Part shown: piece after piece, positions 11,840 through 24,046 of the stretch | Layout of the letters: the number at the start of each line of letters is the position of its first letter | Numbering within the stretch: the stretch's first letter is position 1 | From: Dirofilaria immitis | Taxonomy: Eukaryota; Nematoda; Chromadorea; Rhabditida; Onchocercidae | Direction of reading: 5' to 3' | NCBI GenBank assembly: GCA_024305405.1 | Contig: JAKNDB010000079.1 | Span: forward strand, 3,214,501-3,278,500 | Length of the DNA: 64,000 nucleotides | Program-made: the position numbers and the translations under genes | Notes under the pieces: model-generated | The model's database searches: none | Told to the model about the DNA's origin: nothing | Seen by the model: the letters and a program-made list of their open reading frames with translations, nothing else

Positions 11840-13624
11840 GTTACAGATTTAATACGACGTGTAAAACGTTTGGGCTCAAGTAATTTGGACAACAAATGAT
11901 ACGAAATATTCCATAGCCTGTTCGATAGTACCATGTGCTATATCATTCAATTCATTCTTATCTCTTACAAATAATCAATATTTAATACAAAAATCACAGG
12001 TAAATGATAAATTTGTTTTTTTTTTTGAATTTAAAAGTTCAAAATTTTTTCTTTCTGTCATATTTGGATCAATAGATTCTATTAAAAGAACTGCCACTAA
12101 AAGAAAAATTCTTTTTAACGAAAAATTTTGACAAATCAATCAATTGATAAAATTTTATGCATATTTTTACTTATTAGAAAAAGAAAAAAAGATGAAATGA
12201 AATTTAGATGATATCAGCACCCTTATGGGCACCAAAAAATCGACATATTTATGGATTGTTGGATGTTTTAACGATGTCACCTATTGGCTACGCTGCTTAT
12301 CGTGTTTATAAATATGGTGGTGGTTAGTGATGCTCATAACAAATTACTTCATATAGTAGTTTATAATAAAAGTTTATGATAATGTATTTATTTTTTATTT
12401 GTTTATTACAAATACTTATTTCTTATAAACTGGCATTTGTAATTTATGAAACTTTCAGTTGGCAAACAATTTGTAAACACGATATTGCATTTGTCATAAA
12501 ATTTAAAATTTTATGAAGTCGATTATTGTTAAAACAATTATTCTTGCTATATATAAAACTAATTGGACAATTTTTTTTTATATGTAAAGCTAATTGGACA
12601 AAATGATGATTTTGCTTATTTTATTTATTATAAGCCCTATTTGGATTTATGAATTTTGAGAAATAATTTTTAATTTAATAATTTTAGAAGTGAATAGAAG
12701 AGAAATGATTTTTTTAATTTGCATCGCTAATCTATTACTAAACCAAATCATTATTTCTTTATATTTTAATCGATTTTTATTTTAATTAAACTCTTGTTAT
12801 CATTTCTACAGGCTTCGCATACGATGATACAAAAATCGCGTTGGGACTTTATGGCGCTACTTTATTATTTGCATTATTTTCGCTTCCTTTTACAAAATTG
12901 AAAAATCATTCTTCGGTAAGTAATCATATTGTCATTTTATTATTTTATTCAAAAGCGGAGGAAGGAAGGAAATTGTTAATCGAAATCCGTTAATTTAAAT
13001 TTAAATTTGTCAAACAAAATTTAATTAGTATAAATATTAATAAATCATAAAAATAATATCAATAATCATATTATTCCAGCAATTCTATCATATACTTTTG
13101 ATGCATTTGACAGCACTTGGAACAACTTATACATTTCATAAGGTTTGTGTTTATTTTAAAAAAGAAAAGAAAATTATTCAAAAATAATATTCATAAAAAT
13201 TTTATTTTAATAAAAAGTAGTTAAAACATGGGAAGATATTTCTTTGAAAGTTTCTAGAAAAAAATTAAATTATAAAGCTACTCTAATTTTAGCCAGTGAT
13301 AATTTATCCAATTGATAAATGTAAGCAAGATAAACAGCAAATTTATCAGCTAATAATAGGAATCTTAGTGTCTCTTAATAAAATTATATTAACTGAATAA
13401 TGATTGATAATCGTAATCAGTATCCTTCTGACAATCTGCTCCCGTTGATAGATCAACTGATTGAATAAGCAAATTTAGACTGATCAATCTGTATTGATCA
13501 TTTAGCAAATTATAATTTCTTTCAGATTGATAATAGAGCTGGCACATTTATGTTGCCGTATGCTATATGGACCGGATTTTATACATTACTTGCATATGCA
13601 ATGAAATGGAACGGCAAAGTATGA
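11840..13624 (+). CDS. TSPO/MBR family protein, copy 3
   Basis: Tryptophan-rich sensory protein/translocator homologue. Exons: first coding block ending at 11999 (VIWTTNDTKYS onward), 12208-12322 (LWAPKNRHIYGLLD), 12812-12915, 13080-13142 and 13526-13624 (LPYAIWTGFYTLL, stop TGA). Exon lengths 115, 104 and 63 and phases 1, 0, 0 define the array's standard pattern, and exons 2 to 5 are unbroken. The start is unresolved: in the frame of exon 1 there is a stop and no Met upstream, although TTACAG at about 11841-11846 could be a cis or trans-splice acceptor. Aligning to copy 4 suggests one base is missing near 11879. The protein lacks copy 4's DWW at the end of exon 1, so it has diverged in the first loop. 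Confidence 0.78.
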
Positions 13625-14120
13625 ATGATAAAAGATAATGAAATGATAATGTGTTTTTTAAATAACTCTTATCACTTTGTCTCACATTGTTACTTCCTTT
13701 TTTCTTCTTTTCCTCTTCCATTTAAAAAAACAGTTTTTTTGAACTAATAATTTCATTTGCAGCGGATACTAAAATTTGATTTATGACGAAAACTTTTAAA
13801 TATTTGGAAGTTCTTAGTAAAATAACTTATCTAATTTGTAAATAGTCAAGTTTATTGTTAAGCATTTCGCATTGTATAAAATTCTATTTCGGTGCAAGCA
13901 TTGTCTTCTCAATATGTATGTATGATAAATTGATAAAAATGAATTAATATTGTTATCGAAAAGCAACAAATATTATGATCGTGATACAAATATGATGGCA
14001 TCTACCATTCCCAATTATTATAAAATAACTTATCTAATTTGCAAATAGTCAAGTTTATTGTTTATTGTGACAATTTTGAGATATAAATCTTCTAGATGAT
14101 TAACCGGATTAGCTAGATAT

Positions 14121-14279
14121 CTAGTCATCATCGAAACCGGTTGGATCAGCTATTGGCAATTTACTTTGGCAGAGAAATGCACTTTTCATTGCGACTCTAT
14201 CAAAGTAATATTTAGCAGAAGCCGCCAAAAATTTATTATGGTATATGGCGGAACAGAAAATAGTGTTATGAATATGTGC
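14121..14279 (-). CDS. Possible terminal exon of an unrecognised minus-strand gene
   Basis: On the minus strand an acceptor-like CCGCAG is followed by 53 codons open in phase 0 to a TAG stop. The peptide has mixed composition unlike the surrounding AT-rich noise (ASAKYYFDRVAMKSAFLCQS, ending PTGFDDD). I do not recognise the family. No convincing upstream exon was found before the satellite at 14.92 kb, although a minus-strand frame with Met at 15,810 (MTCPENIPATV) is a weak candidate. It could also be a fragment of a pseudogene. Confidence 0.38.
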   Translation of the reverse strand, partial: AHIHNTIFCSAIYHNKFLAASAKYYFDRVAMKSAFLCQSKLPIADPTGFDDD

Positions 14280-14922
14280 CTGCGGTTTACGAAAATTGAT
14301 TAGTTCATTCGTTTCAAAAGTTTTTATTGCTCGAGAGAAATGTAAGCGTAACTTTTTCTTCTTTTCATTGTTTTTCGTTTTACACAATTGCAATTACTTT
14401 AATTATAGCGCAAATAATAATTTAATTTCTTCATTTTATTCCATTATTTTTCTTATTCTTTATCATCTCTTTATTTTTTCGTTTTCTTTTTTGTGATTTT
14501 AATTTTTAATTAATTAATTAATTTCTCGATAATCGAAAATTCCTGATAATTCCTTTTATTGATTGATTTTATTAATCTTCAGATTATTTCATCGCTTTTA
14601 TCTATACTTACTCTCTTTATTTTCTTTTTCCCTTTTTCGCAATTTTTAATCTTTAATTAATTAATTCCTCAAATATTCTATAATTGACGTTCTCTATGAT
14701 TCGTTATGATATCCTCTAATATTGATTGATTTATTAATTTCATTCTTTACCATTACTTACAAATGTGGATAGGAATGATTTATTGGATCTAATTCCTTTT
14801 ACACTTTTTGTTACGGAATTGACATAAATCGAAGTGTAAAAATTGAGAATTATGTCATGCCTTTTATTTGTAATTCTGTATATTTCTCAGCTTTCATGGA
14901 TTCTTCTAAACTAAAAAGTAAT

Positions 14923-15485
14923 TGTATCAATATGAACATCATGTGTGTGATCGAAATGGGAGGAAAAGTCTTAATATTAATATCACCTTTGTATCAATAT
15001 GAACATCATGTGTGTGATCGAATTGGGAGGAAAAGTCTTAATATTAATATCACCTTTGTATCAATATGAACATCATGTGTGTGATCGAATTGGGAGGAAA
15101 AGTCTTAATATTAATATCACCTTTGTATCAATATGAACATCATGTGTGTGATCGAATTGGGAGGAAAAGTCTTAATATTAATATCACCTTTGTATCAATA
15201 TGAACATCATGTGTGTGATCGAATTGGGAGGAAAAGTCTTAATATTAATATCACCTTTGTATCAATATGAACATCATGTGTGATCGAATTGGGAGGAAAA
15301 GTCTTAATATTAATATCACCTTTGTATCAATATGAACATCATGTGTGATCGAATTGGGAGGAAAAGTCTTAATATTAATATCACCTTTGTATCAATATGA
15401 ACATCATGTGTGATCGAATTGGTTGGTCTTAATATTAATATCACCTTTGTAAGATCCTTAATATTAATAGCACCTTTGTAAGATC
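14923..15485. repeat. 67-bp satellite array, about 8 units
   Basis: Units start at 14923, 14990, 15057, 15124, 15191 and 15258 with period 67. They then continue at 65 bp (15323, 15388) after loss of one GT from the GTGTGT stretch. Each unit begins TGTATCAATATGAACATCAT. The units are almost identical. The array decays into two shortened pieces ending near 15485. It separates TSPO copies 3 and 4. Confidence 0.97.
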
Positions 15486-15529
15486 AATAATTTCTGAACT
15501 TTGCAAGGAGCATATTAGTTGTAAAAAGA

Positions 15530-15715
15530 GTAAGAGGAGGATGGAAGGATGGGAGATAAAACGAATGAAGATAGAGTACAGAAAGAAGGATGGAGAGAAA
15601 ATTAGGAATTGAAAGAGAGTTTCAGCAGAAAGAAATACAAAAAGAAAAAGAGAAGTAGTAGATAGACTGAGGAGAAATGGAGGAAAGAAGTATAAGATAG
15701 GAGAAAGGAAATCGA
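15530..15715. repeat. Purine-rich (GA/AAG) tract
   Basis: A stretch dominated by G and A on the plus strand lies directly after the satellite. No coding frame is supported. It is low-complexity DNA. Confidence 0.7.
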
Positions 15716-16114
15716 TGGTGTGAATATAATAAGAAGTCAGGAAAGTCGGCAGGATGTAGACCGGGCTGCTGTAATGTAACAGTTGCCGGAATATTTTCCG
15801 GGCACGTCATTTTTGGTGACAGTTTTGGAGAGATTATCCTGTTTGGATCAGATTTTCATATAATTTCAATGACATCGTGACAAATTTCCGTGATATCCAT
15901 TTCATTATTGTATTAAAAACGGAATTTTTAGATGTGAATTTTTCTGTACAGAATTGGTTATATTTATCAAAATATATTAATTTACTTGATTGGTTGTTAT
16001 GTTATTTATTTGCATGGTTATTATTTTTATTCATCGATTTATTTATTGCCATCTTTACCGATATGTCTATAATTTACTTATTTTTTGTTAAGGTGAAATA
16101 GCGTTTGATTGAAA

Positions 16115-17708
16115 ATGAGACGCTTCGGGATGGAACCGGTTTGGACATCAGAAGATACCAGGAATGCTATTCTGGCCAGTCTAATACCTGGTACGACTGC
16201 TTTTGCGGCATTTGCTGTATTTGCAAACGATCGCAGCGTTGTAGATTGGTGGACAGTAAGTGTTATTTTTGTTTTTGCTTTTTGTTATTTTAATTTATAT
16301 ATTTATTCAACAAATTTCTATTGGATATTTCATGGTTTAAATCTTTTCTTTTATTTCACAATTCTTGCAGTCAAATTGCTTACTTTCTGATCGTATTCTG
16401 ATTAAGTTTGCATATTTTCCATCAAAAAAAAACTTTTTTAAAGTGTAGTGACGGAACTATCACTATTTATTTGCTATTCATTTTAACATATTCTAGTTCT
16501 AAATTTTTTCAGCATGCAAAAAAGCCAGATTGGGCTCCAAAAGATTCAGTGGTATATTCTGCGTTTGATATTGCGACACTTAGTCCATTGGGTTACGCAT
16601 CTTATCTTGTTTACAAAAACGGAGGAGGTAAGTTTTAATGTTTTTAATTTCTAGTTTCTGGAAGCATGCAATTAGGTGTGTATATCAGAAGGCATCATTT
16701 TTCTATTTTTAAATTAATGTTGAATTGTATTGGATTTTAAAAAAGCTAAGAAATGAATCAGTTTTTGATTATCTAAAATCAAGATTGCGGAAAATCGTCC
16801 GGAAGCAAATATAAACTTAGAAAAAAGAGTTCTGCTATTTTTTTGTCATATAGATTCACTTCGACGTAAAATATTTCAAATGATTTCACGTAAAAGTATA
16901 AAATCGAGACTTGAGAGCGTAAATCTTGATTCTATTGCATTGCAAGTTCTGCTTCTTTTGTAGGTTTGCAGTATACTGATTCGAAGATGGCTCTTGGGTT
17001 ATATGGATTGAATATGTTTTTCGCTCTCACGACAATACCCTTAATTAAAAGCGAAGTTTTACTTCCGTAAGTAATTTAAGACACCTTTGTATTGCAATTT
17101 TTTGAGGAATCAACGAAATTTTTTTCTTTTGTTTTTCCTTTTTTTCAAAGCTAATTCAGATTTGTTTTTGTTTGAGCCCAGTTGAATTTAATCGTTTATT
17201 TAGCTGTTTCGGAACACAGTACTTTTGAATGCTACAGCAATTGGCGCAGCATTCGCTTTTATAAGGTTCGTTTGGAATCTTTTTTGCTTATTTCATTCAG
17301 TTGCGTCAATTTTTGAACCATCGGTCAGCTGATAATCTATTAATCTATGACCGTCTTATGTTTCTGTATTTATATGAAATAAAATAATTCGCATAAGCAA
17401 ATTATTCGGTTTGGAAAGAAAGCGTCAAAGCCTGAAAATTAAAGCGGTCGAATTAAGATTTTATATCTGTTTGCATACATTCTTAAGGAATAAGCTGAAA
17501 TTTTTTTCCCATTTTCAAGTCAAATCAAATAGTTTTTACTTTGATATCATCTTAAGTGTTGATGTTATTGTTTGTCTGTTAACTTTTTTTATCTAAATTT
17601 TAGATTGATAAAACAGCCGGCCAACTTCTGATTCCATATGCCATTTGGACTGGATTTTACGCTCTTCTTACTTATTCAATGAGTAAGGAAAATGTGTCAG
17701 AACACTAA
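16115..17708 (+). CDS. TSPO/MBR family protein, copy 4 (two junction frame breaks)
   Basis: The best-preserved member of the array, about 175 residues if read across two single-base gaps, close to the usual TSPO length. Exons: 16115-16255 (Met start, VVDWWT end), 16513-16627 (KKPDWAPKDSVVYSAFDI), 16964-17066, 17204-17265 and 17604-17708 (LIPYAIWTGFYALLTYS, stop TAA). Five hydrophobic segments are present, as expected for TSPO. Exon 3 is 103 bases and exon 4 is 62, each one short of the array standard, and both gaps fall at the exon end (CCG|TAAGT, ATAAG|GT). Without the missing bases the frame fails. Either the assembly drops bases here or the donors have shifted. Porphyrin or sterol handling is inferred from the family only. 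Confidence 0.85.
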
Positions 17709-18977
17709 TTTTGTTTCAAAGTGGGTGAGCTATTTTAATCATTCTCTGCAGTAATTCAATAGAAATTCGCAAGTTAAAGAAAGAATTGGACATAAGTTTT
17801 CATTCTTTTTGATGCCGACACTTCGGATTTTTATCTTTGAACAAATTATTTTTAAAAAGGGCTGTACTTTTTCTTTTACATGTGGTTTTCCGGTTTCTTA
17901 TTCTTTATTTGTGTTTTTTGACCGAGCATCTGTGATTTTCTAAGTGCAGTGATACTAACTGCTTTCCGAGTTATCTTAGTTCTTTCTTGAGTTATCCGGA
18001 TGGTTTTGACGCATGTATCACAATTTGAATAGTCGTGTTGCAGCAGTTTTCATTACCGGTTTGATTAAAACTTTCAAAACATTTCACTTCCATTCAATCA
18101 TTATCAATGGAAATAATTAAATTTCAGATTCAACTTTTTTAATATACCGGAAAATCGAAGTTCTAATTGTAAAGTTTATTAATTTTTTTAGTTCTGTTAA
18201 TGTTGTCGACAGTTGAAATAATACGGAATTATTTGGATTAATTATTGCGGAATAATAATTATTACTCCGCTTATCATGGATGTGGAATAATTTATTTAAA
18301 ATTCGAAAAATTGGAATAATCCATTTTCCGGAGGTTTTGTAAACGATATAGGTAGATGCAATATATATTTCTAAGGCGCGGAAATCTATCGTTTTATCCT
18401 GATTCCATTCATTGTTCATCACATATTTTATTGTTGCTTGTGTTGTTTATTGCTTTGTTTTTCAAAAGATGTTAGATGCCACTGATATCACTGATTAGTA
18501 GTTGCTGAGTAAAATGCTGTAAATTTGAGAAGTTCGTACATTATATATTTTGAAATCATGTTTGTTGATAAAGTTCAGGATGATAATTTCTTTTTGAGAA
18601 AATTAATCATATCCAGTGAATCTTTACTACCTTTATTACCTTTCTTTCCATTGCAATTTTAAAAGAATCTAATAAAGAAATCGCAATTATAATATTATAT
18701 TTTGTTAGCGAGAAAAAAATTTTTCATTGGAATTGCTGAATTACTAGTACCAAGTTGAAATTGTTAGATAACAAAGCTTTTGAATAATTCAGTGGATCAG
18801 AGAGCCCTTTTCGCATCTTTGTTGCAACGAAATTGGATGGCTCCGTGTATAGATAATGTAGAAATTAGTAATAGATTGAAGTTTGCTCGGGTAATGTTAA
18901 TATTAGACAATTTATTTTTTGCAGAAGTTACTTTTGATATTAACGCTGTTTATTATTGCGTGGAATGTGAGATTAGG
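17709..18977. other. Spacer between TSPO copy 4 and SMN
   Basis: No supported gene. The minus-strand frame at 18117-18422 lies over simple AATAAT-type repeats around 18200-18300 and lacks splice or family support. The SMN promoter should lie at the 3' end of this stretch; no TATA or other element is clear. Confidence 0.5.
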
Positions 18978-21900
18978 ATGGGTTCTGATGGTTTAAACGA
19001 TGAAGATGTTGTCTATAGAAAGGTATTTGCAAAGAATTGTCTTTTGAATGTCGATGCATAGGTCGAGATATATCTTTTTATTCTAGTTTGTAAAATTGAT
19101 ATAAAAAATCGTATGACTTGAATCTAACTAATTTTCCAATCAAAATATGTTTCCTATCGAGAAGCTCTCTTTTTTTTTGTAGGCAGATCTTAATGATGCA
19201 GAAAATGAAGATATTTGGGATGATAGCGCTTTAATCAGAATGTACGATGAAATGATCAATAAAACTTATGTTAGTTCTTAATTTTGTTTATTTTATTTAT
19301 TTTTCTTTTTTCTGTTTATTTTTTCTTTTCTTAAATTTCGTGTTTTTTCTTGGCTTTTTGAAAAGTATCCTCAATTTTAAAATGCAGAATTTCGTCCTGT
19401 AGCAAGAGGTAATAACAAGTACATAGCGGGAAGTATTTCTTTTTTGTATAAGTATTTTGTGTCATTTATTATCATACATAATGCATCATTATTAGATCTA
19501 TAAAAGTTATTACTCTATAATATCTACTTATTCAAGAGTCGGAAGACCATTCCAAGTGCTTTAAGAAATGCTAAAAACAATAACTGTGGGGGAATAAATT
19601 TCAGGATTCTCTTGGTGAACAATATATTACGACAGGAAGAAGAAAGAAGAAACATCGTAAAGGTCCTAGAATAAAGGTTTTCAATTATTATTGTCGCTTA
19701 CTTCTGTTTTAGTTTTAGTTGATCATGAAATATGCGATGTAGAAGAATTTGCTTGATTTAATTTGTTTTGGCAAGTTTTTTAATTTCGTTGTTGTACCAT
19801 AGACTATCTTAATAATTAGCTGAAAAAGACAAAGTGGAAAGAAAATATCTGAATTTTCTCACAGATAAGTCTCCATTTTCAATATATGGCAATCTCTTTT
19901 CTTACAGTTGAATTAAAATAATTCTGACCTCTATTGAATTAAGGCAAGAAATATCTTCTTATATATGTAAAAAGTTTTTGCACCTGCGAAAAAAAAAGTT
20001 TTGCATATGCAAAGGATATTGCTTAAATAAAGCTTCAAGAAATTTTATCTATGCAATAAACAATGTCTACTATTTGTTGTTTGAATAAAATTTCGTGGCT
20101 TTTTTGATGGTATAAAGTTGTATTGAGATGCGTAAAGTCGTGAAGCAATTTTGTTTTTAGTGGTATGTAGGTGATCGTTGTATGGCACCTTATTACGATG
20201 ATGAGCTATGGTATCCAGCGGTTGTTCGAGAAATTTCATTGCGTGAAGGTACATGTCTAGTGCTTTACGATGTTTACGATGAACAAGCATGGGTAGATAT
20301 TGCGGATCTCATGTGAGCGAATTTTTTGTGTTATTTGAATATGTAGTTGAAAGGAGATGGTAAACGTCTCCAACATAATAATATTTGGGAAAGATTTAAT
20401 GCGATTCGAGAAGATAGAATTTTTTTTTGATCCTGGTTTCTTATGACTGACATGAATATTACATAAGCCCTCATGTTGACAGATGATTAAAAAGCCGGAA
20501 AATTACTAAATCAATATTCAATAAGCTATTATTATTTTTAAACTTGTAAGATATGTTGGGAGCATATATCACTACGAAATGGCAGACGCACTGGAATATT
20601 TTGAAATACCCCTTCATATTTTGTTATAATGAAAATCACCAATAGACGAAAAGAATAGGAAGCATAAGCTTTTAATTTTATGAGGTTTTATATAATATTC
20701 ATGAGAATTATTCTAAAGAAGAATTTCACGGGAAATTTTATTAGAATATAAAGTTGAATCATGGGATTATTTCATCCCATTTTCGAATGGAAGAGAAGAG
20801 AATTTCTGAAGATTTTATCGTTTGTTAAATAATGCTTGTCGAAGAAGTCACATTTCTGTATGTGCTGAAAAATGTTGGCATGGTGCTATTTATGTAGTGA
20901 AACCAATGGTCCTGATGTTCTGGTTTGTTTCAAACTGCAATAAGCGTTTTTCGTTCTATGAAAAATATTGTTGCTACTGCGCAAAGCTACTTTTACAGCA
21001 TTTTGTTGATCATCAAGGTGGCCAATTGGTTACTTCTGAATTATATTAATTTGGGAAAATAATGGAGCATACATATCATTGATTTTTTAACATTCCTGTA
21101 GTGTTTATCATCAAATTTTCGGCATATTAAAGAATATTTCTTCAATTAATAGTAGCATGATCAAGGGTCGTTTGTTCAAAGCTTTATTAGAATGAAGTAC
21201 GAAAAAAAAAAGCGAAACAGATAGAATGAGTATGCGGAAAGGCGACACTATTTTACTTTATTTTTTTTTTGTTTCAATTCGTGGATGTTATGATCGAAAT
21301 ATCTTTGAGTGACGCCAAAATATGCACGTAATTTTTCTGCTGATTATGAAAATTCAAAATATTAGATTTCCTTTCCTCTCCTGGCAACAGAAAATGTCAA
21401 AAACATCTCCTAGAACTTTCAAGTTGTTTTCCATACTCGTAGGAAATTGCGTGCGAAACCGTCAGTGTCACCTGTAAAATACCGGCGTTGCTGGCTTAGT
21501 TTTCCACGCTTTGCTGGACGTCCGTCAAAGTTTGGTAATGAGCAGCGATGGCCACGGCAATATCGCAAGCGTAAAATTAAGGAATATTGTCCCAAATGGG
21601 CAAAATTTATCCAAATGGAGTATGGAGGGAAGAAATGGAAAAAATACCAGCAGAAATTTGCCATATTTTCGGATACTGCTGCAATCCAGGAAAGCGCTGC
21701 GTCTGATTTGACACGAACTGTATATATGATGAATGTGATGGATAATCTCAAACATCAGAAGTGAGCTTTTATCAGGTCCTTTATGAGCCCAGCCTTGCAG
21801 TGATAATATCTAATGATTATTATCCAGTTGTTACTCTATCAAAATTACTGGAAAAGCTATCTCCTAATGATTTGTATCCAAACAATACAGGAATGCATCC

Positions 21901-23196
21901 ATGACAATACTTCATCTAATGAGAAGTTTTGTAATTATCGAGCACAATCTAGCTGTGACAAACATCTCATTAATTACATAAGATTTGTAAGCTAACTATT
22001 CTTTTCTGCTTGTTCATAAATTATACCAAAATATTGAGATAGAAAAGTTTTTAAAAGAATTTTTACTAATTAACTAGCATTCTTCAATATGTTTTGTTTT
22101 GAAAGTATCCTAATAAAGGCAGTTAGTTATTTTCCATCCTTCAGTTGATCCGTTTCTCGGTTTTAATTCATCTGTCAACTTGAGAAATTCAATAATTTTT
22201 TCCATCTTTCTACTTTTACGTTTATTATTCAACATTTCGAACTAATTAGGCCGATAGAGAATGATGATGAAGGTACATCGAATGGAAATACTACTCAAGA
22301 AACAATCGCCATGAAGCAGCAAGAGTGGCGAATAAATCATACGCAGACGGCTACGGATTGTTTCAATCATATGCAATCGTCATCGACGAATCAACATACC
22401 TCTGTAAGTTTTCCTTTTTTCGTAGATTACAGGAGAAACCAAACAGTATAAGTTCCTATAGTCTGCTAACGTTACCGCATAATTAGAAATTTAACAAAAG
22501 GGATTATGAAAAAAGGATTATTTAATAACAACATTTATTTATAATCATCAAATTTGATTTAGTTTGATGTAAAAGAATAAGAAACAACTTTTTCTCAGAT
22601 ACCATCAATGGTTCCACCTCCACCAATGGCCTTTAATAATTTGCCAGCACCTGATAATGACGAAGCATTGGCAAGTATGCTAATGTCGTGGTACATGACC
22701 GGCTACCATACTGGTTACTATCAGGTAAAGTACTGCTTCCCTATTGCTACTATTACTGTCGCTTTATTTCTGATGACGCCAAGATAGCTTTTTTCTTCGT
22801 GTTTTCCTCACAATAATTAAAATAACTCATTTTATTATCATAATCTATCAGGCATAGTTAAGTGTCAGTATGTGGCAAGAATAGGTTACAGGCATTATTA
22901 TACAATGGCACTGTTTGTTATGCGTTGACCATTACGTTACTATTATCATGCTTAAGAATAGTTTTGTTAAAGTTTCCTTATTTATCGACATAAAGCAAAT
23001 TATTCCGAATCAGTAGATCTTTACCGAGGCAGATTCTATGGGAATAATGAGATCAAACATAATGTGAAATAGACTTTTAGAAATTTCAGTAAACCTTACT
23101 AGTTTCCTGATTTAATTAACGATAAAACAGCAAGATTTTCAGGCTCTCCAGGATAAAAAGAAGAAAGAAGTCAAGAATGTTAGCAATAATCACTAA
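18978..23196 (+). CDS. smn-1: Survival motor neuron protein (SMN)
   Basis: SMN is the core of the complex that loads Sm rings on spliceosomal snRNAs. Seven exons (18978-19022, 19183-19269, 19605-19676, 20161-20312, 22250-22403, 22599-22724, 23131-23196) join without frame breaks to 233 residues. Residues 22-39 ([18 protein letters not shown]) are the Gemin2-binding region. Residues 54-68 are a basic [11 protein letters not shown] stretch. The Tudor domain starts at Trp69 ([19 protein letters not shown]). Exon 6 has the proline run PPPP and the YG box ([12 protein letters not shown]), the oligomerisation motif. The Met at 18978 is chosen because it gives the short acidic N-terminus typical of SMN and the right phase; an upstream frame exists but looks non-coding. 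The 1.9-kb intron 4 hosts another gene. Confidence 0.95.
21394..21904 (+). CDS. Unrecognised basic protein nested in SMN intron 4 (two frame breaks)
   Basis: A single-exon frame inside the SMN intron on the same strand. A CAACAG acceptor ends at 21390, and Met at 21394 ([10 protein letters not shown]) leads into a Lys/Arg/Trp-rich protein ([40 protein letters not shown]) ending in a stop at 21902. Staying in one frame needs one extra T in 21427-21430 and one extra A at 21759-21760. With both, the length is 513 bases, 170 codons plus stop. The composition recalls mitochondrial ribosomal proteins, but I do not recognise the family. It could be a retrogene, a spliced-leader-processed nested gene or a pseudogene. 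The amino-acid quality across both gaps argues against chance. Confidence 0.5.
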
Positions 23197-24046
23197 TTTA
23201 AAAAAGTCCATCCAGTTGCATTGTTTTTCATGTTCATTTTCTCTTGTACTTCAGTTTTTTATCTAATTTTTCAATCTTGATATATGTTTTTATCAAACGA
23301 AATTCGGAGTTCAAAAATCCTTTTGTTCCCGAACTTTGACAGTTGTTAATTTGACAGTGCATGTTAAAGCGTCTTTACAGGAAGTGGAAGATTTAGTTAC
23401 CAGATTTCGTTGTACACTCACCACTGTTTCTGTTTTTAATTGTTGATTAAACATTTGGCATATTACATCAACACGAGATAGCTAGCTAACATTCACTCTG
23501 AGAATGAAATCTCAGAAAACTTTTGTCCACTTTCTTTTCGTCTGCAAGTAACGATAAAAAATCGCGAACTCTGATTTCTACTATTTTCGGCAAAAAAACT
23601 TTTTGGTAGATGTCATTTATACATCATTCAAATCATTCAAAATAATATCGATGATTAATAAAACGAATTGTGCAAGTAGGAAGTTTCATAATGCATGGAT
23701 GTTAATTGTTTAAACCATTCACTGTCCCGAAATTGCTTGAATCTCGCTTGCAAATAACCAGTTGGTTAATTATACACTTTTTCGAAGAGAATAAAAGAAA
23801 CACAGAAATAAACACATAAAATTCAGAAGTGGTGAAATCTCCAAATCCGTTACAGCTACATCACCAGAAGAGATTTTTTTCAGATAAAGGCAAAATATGT
23901 CAATGTTTCACGCATTGGATTATTCTAAAATGGTAGTCAATTAAGAAAAAGTGAAGATTAGCTTCCGATAGGAGACAAAAAAATGGTATAAAGCAGAAGG
24001 CGGTGTTTTGATGAATAAGCTTTTCCATTGTTGGTAATAAGGGGAT
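23197..24046. other. Convergent 3' spacer between SMN and SERF
   Basis: The 3' UTRs of two convergent genes should lie here. An AATAAA occurs near 23656 on the plus strand. No gene or strong repeat is seen. Confidence 0.5.

Noticed and set aside
14923..15485. CRISPR array
   Set aside because: The units are contiguous 67-bp copies with no unique spacers, and the genome is eukaryotic.
18117..18422. 101-codon minus-strand frame upstream of SMN
   Set aside because: It crosses simple AATAAT repeats, has no splice context and no recognisable family.
21419..21755. Two minus-strand open frames of 76 and 110 codons
   Set aside because: They mirror the nested plus-strand frame, whose composition and acceptor context are better.
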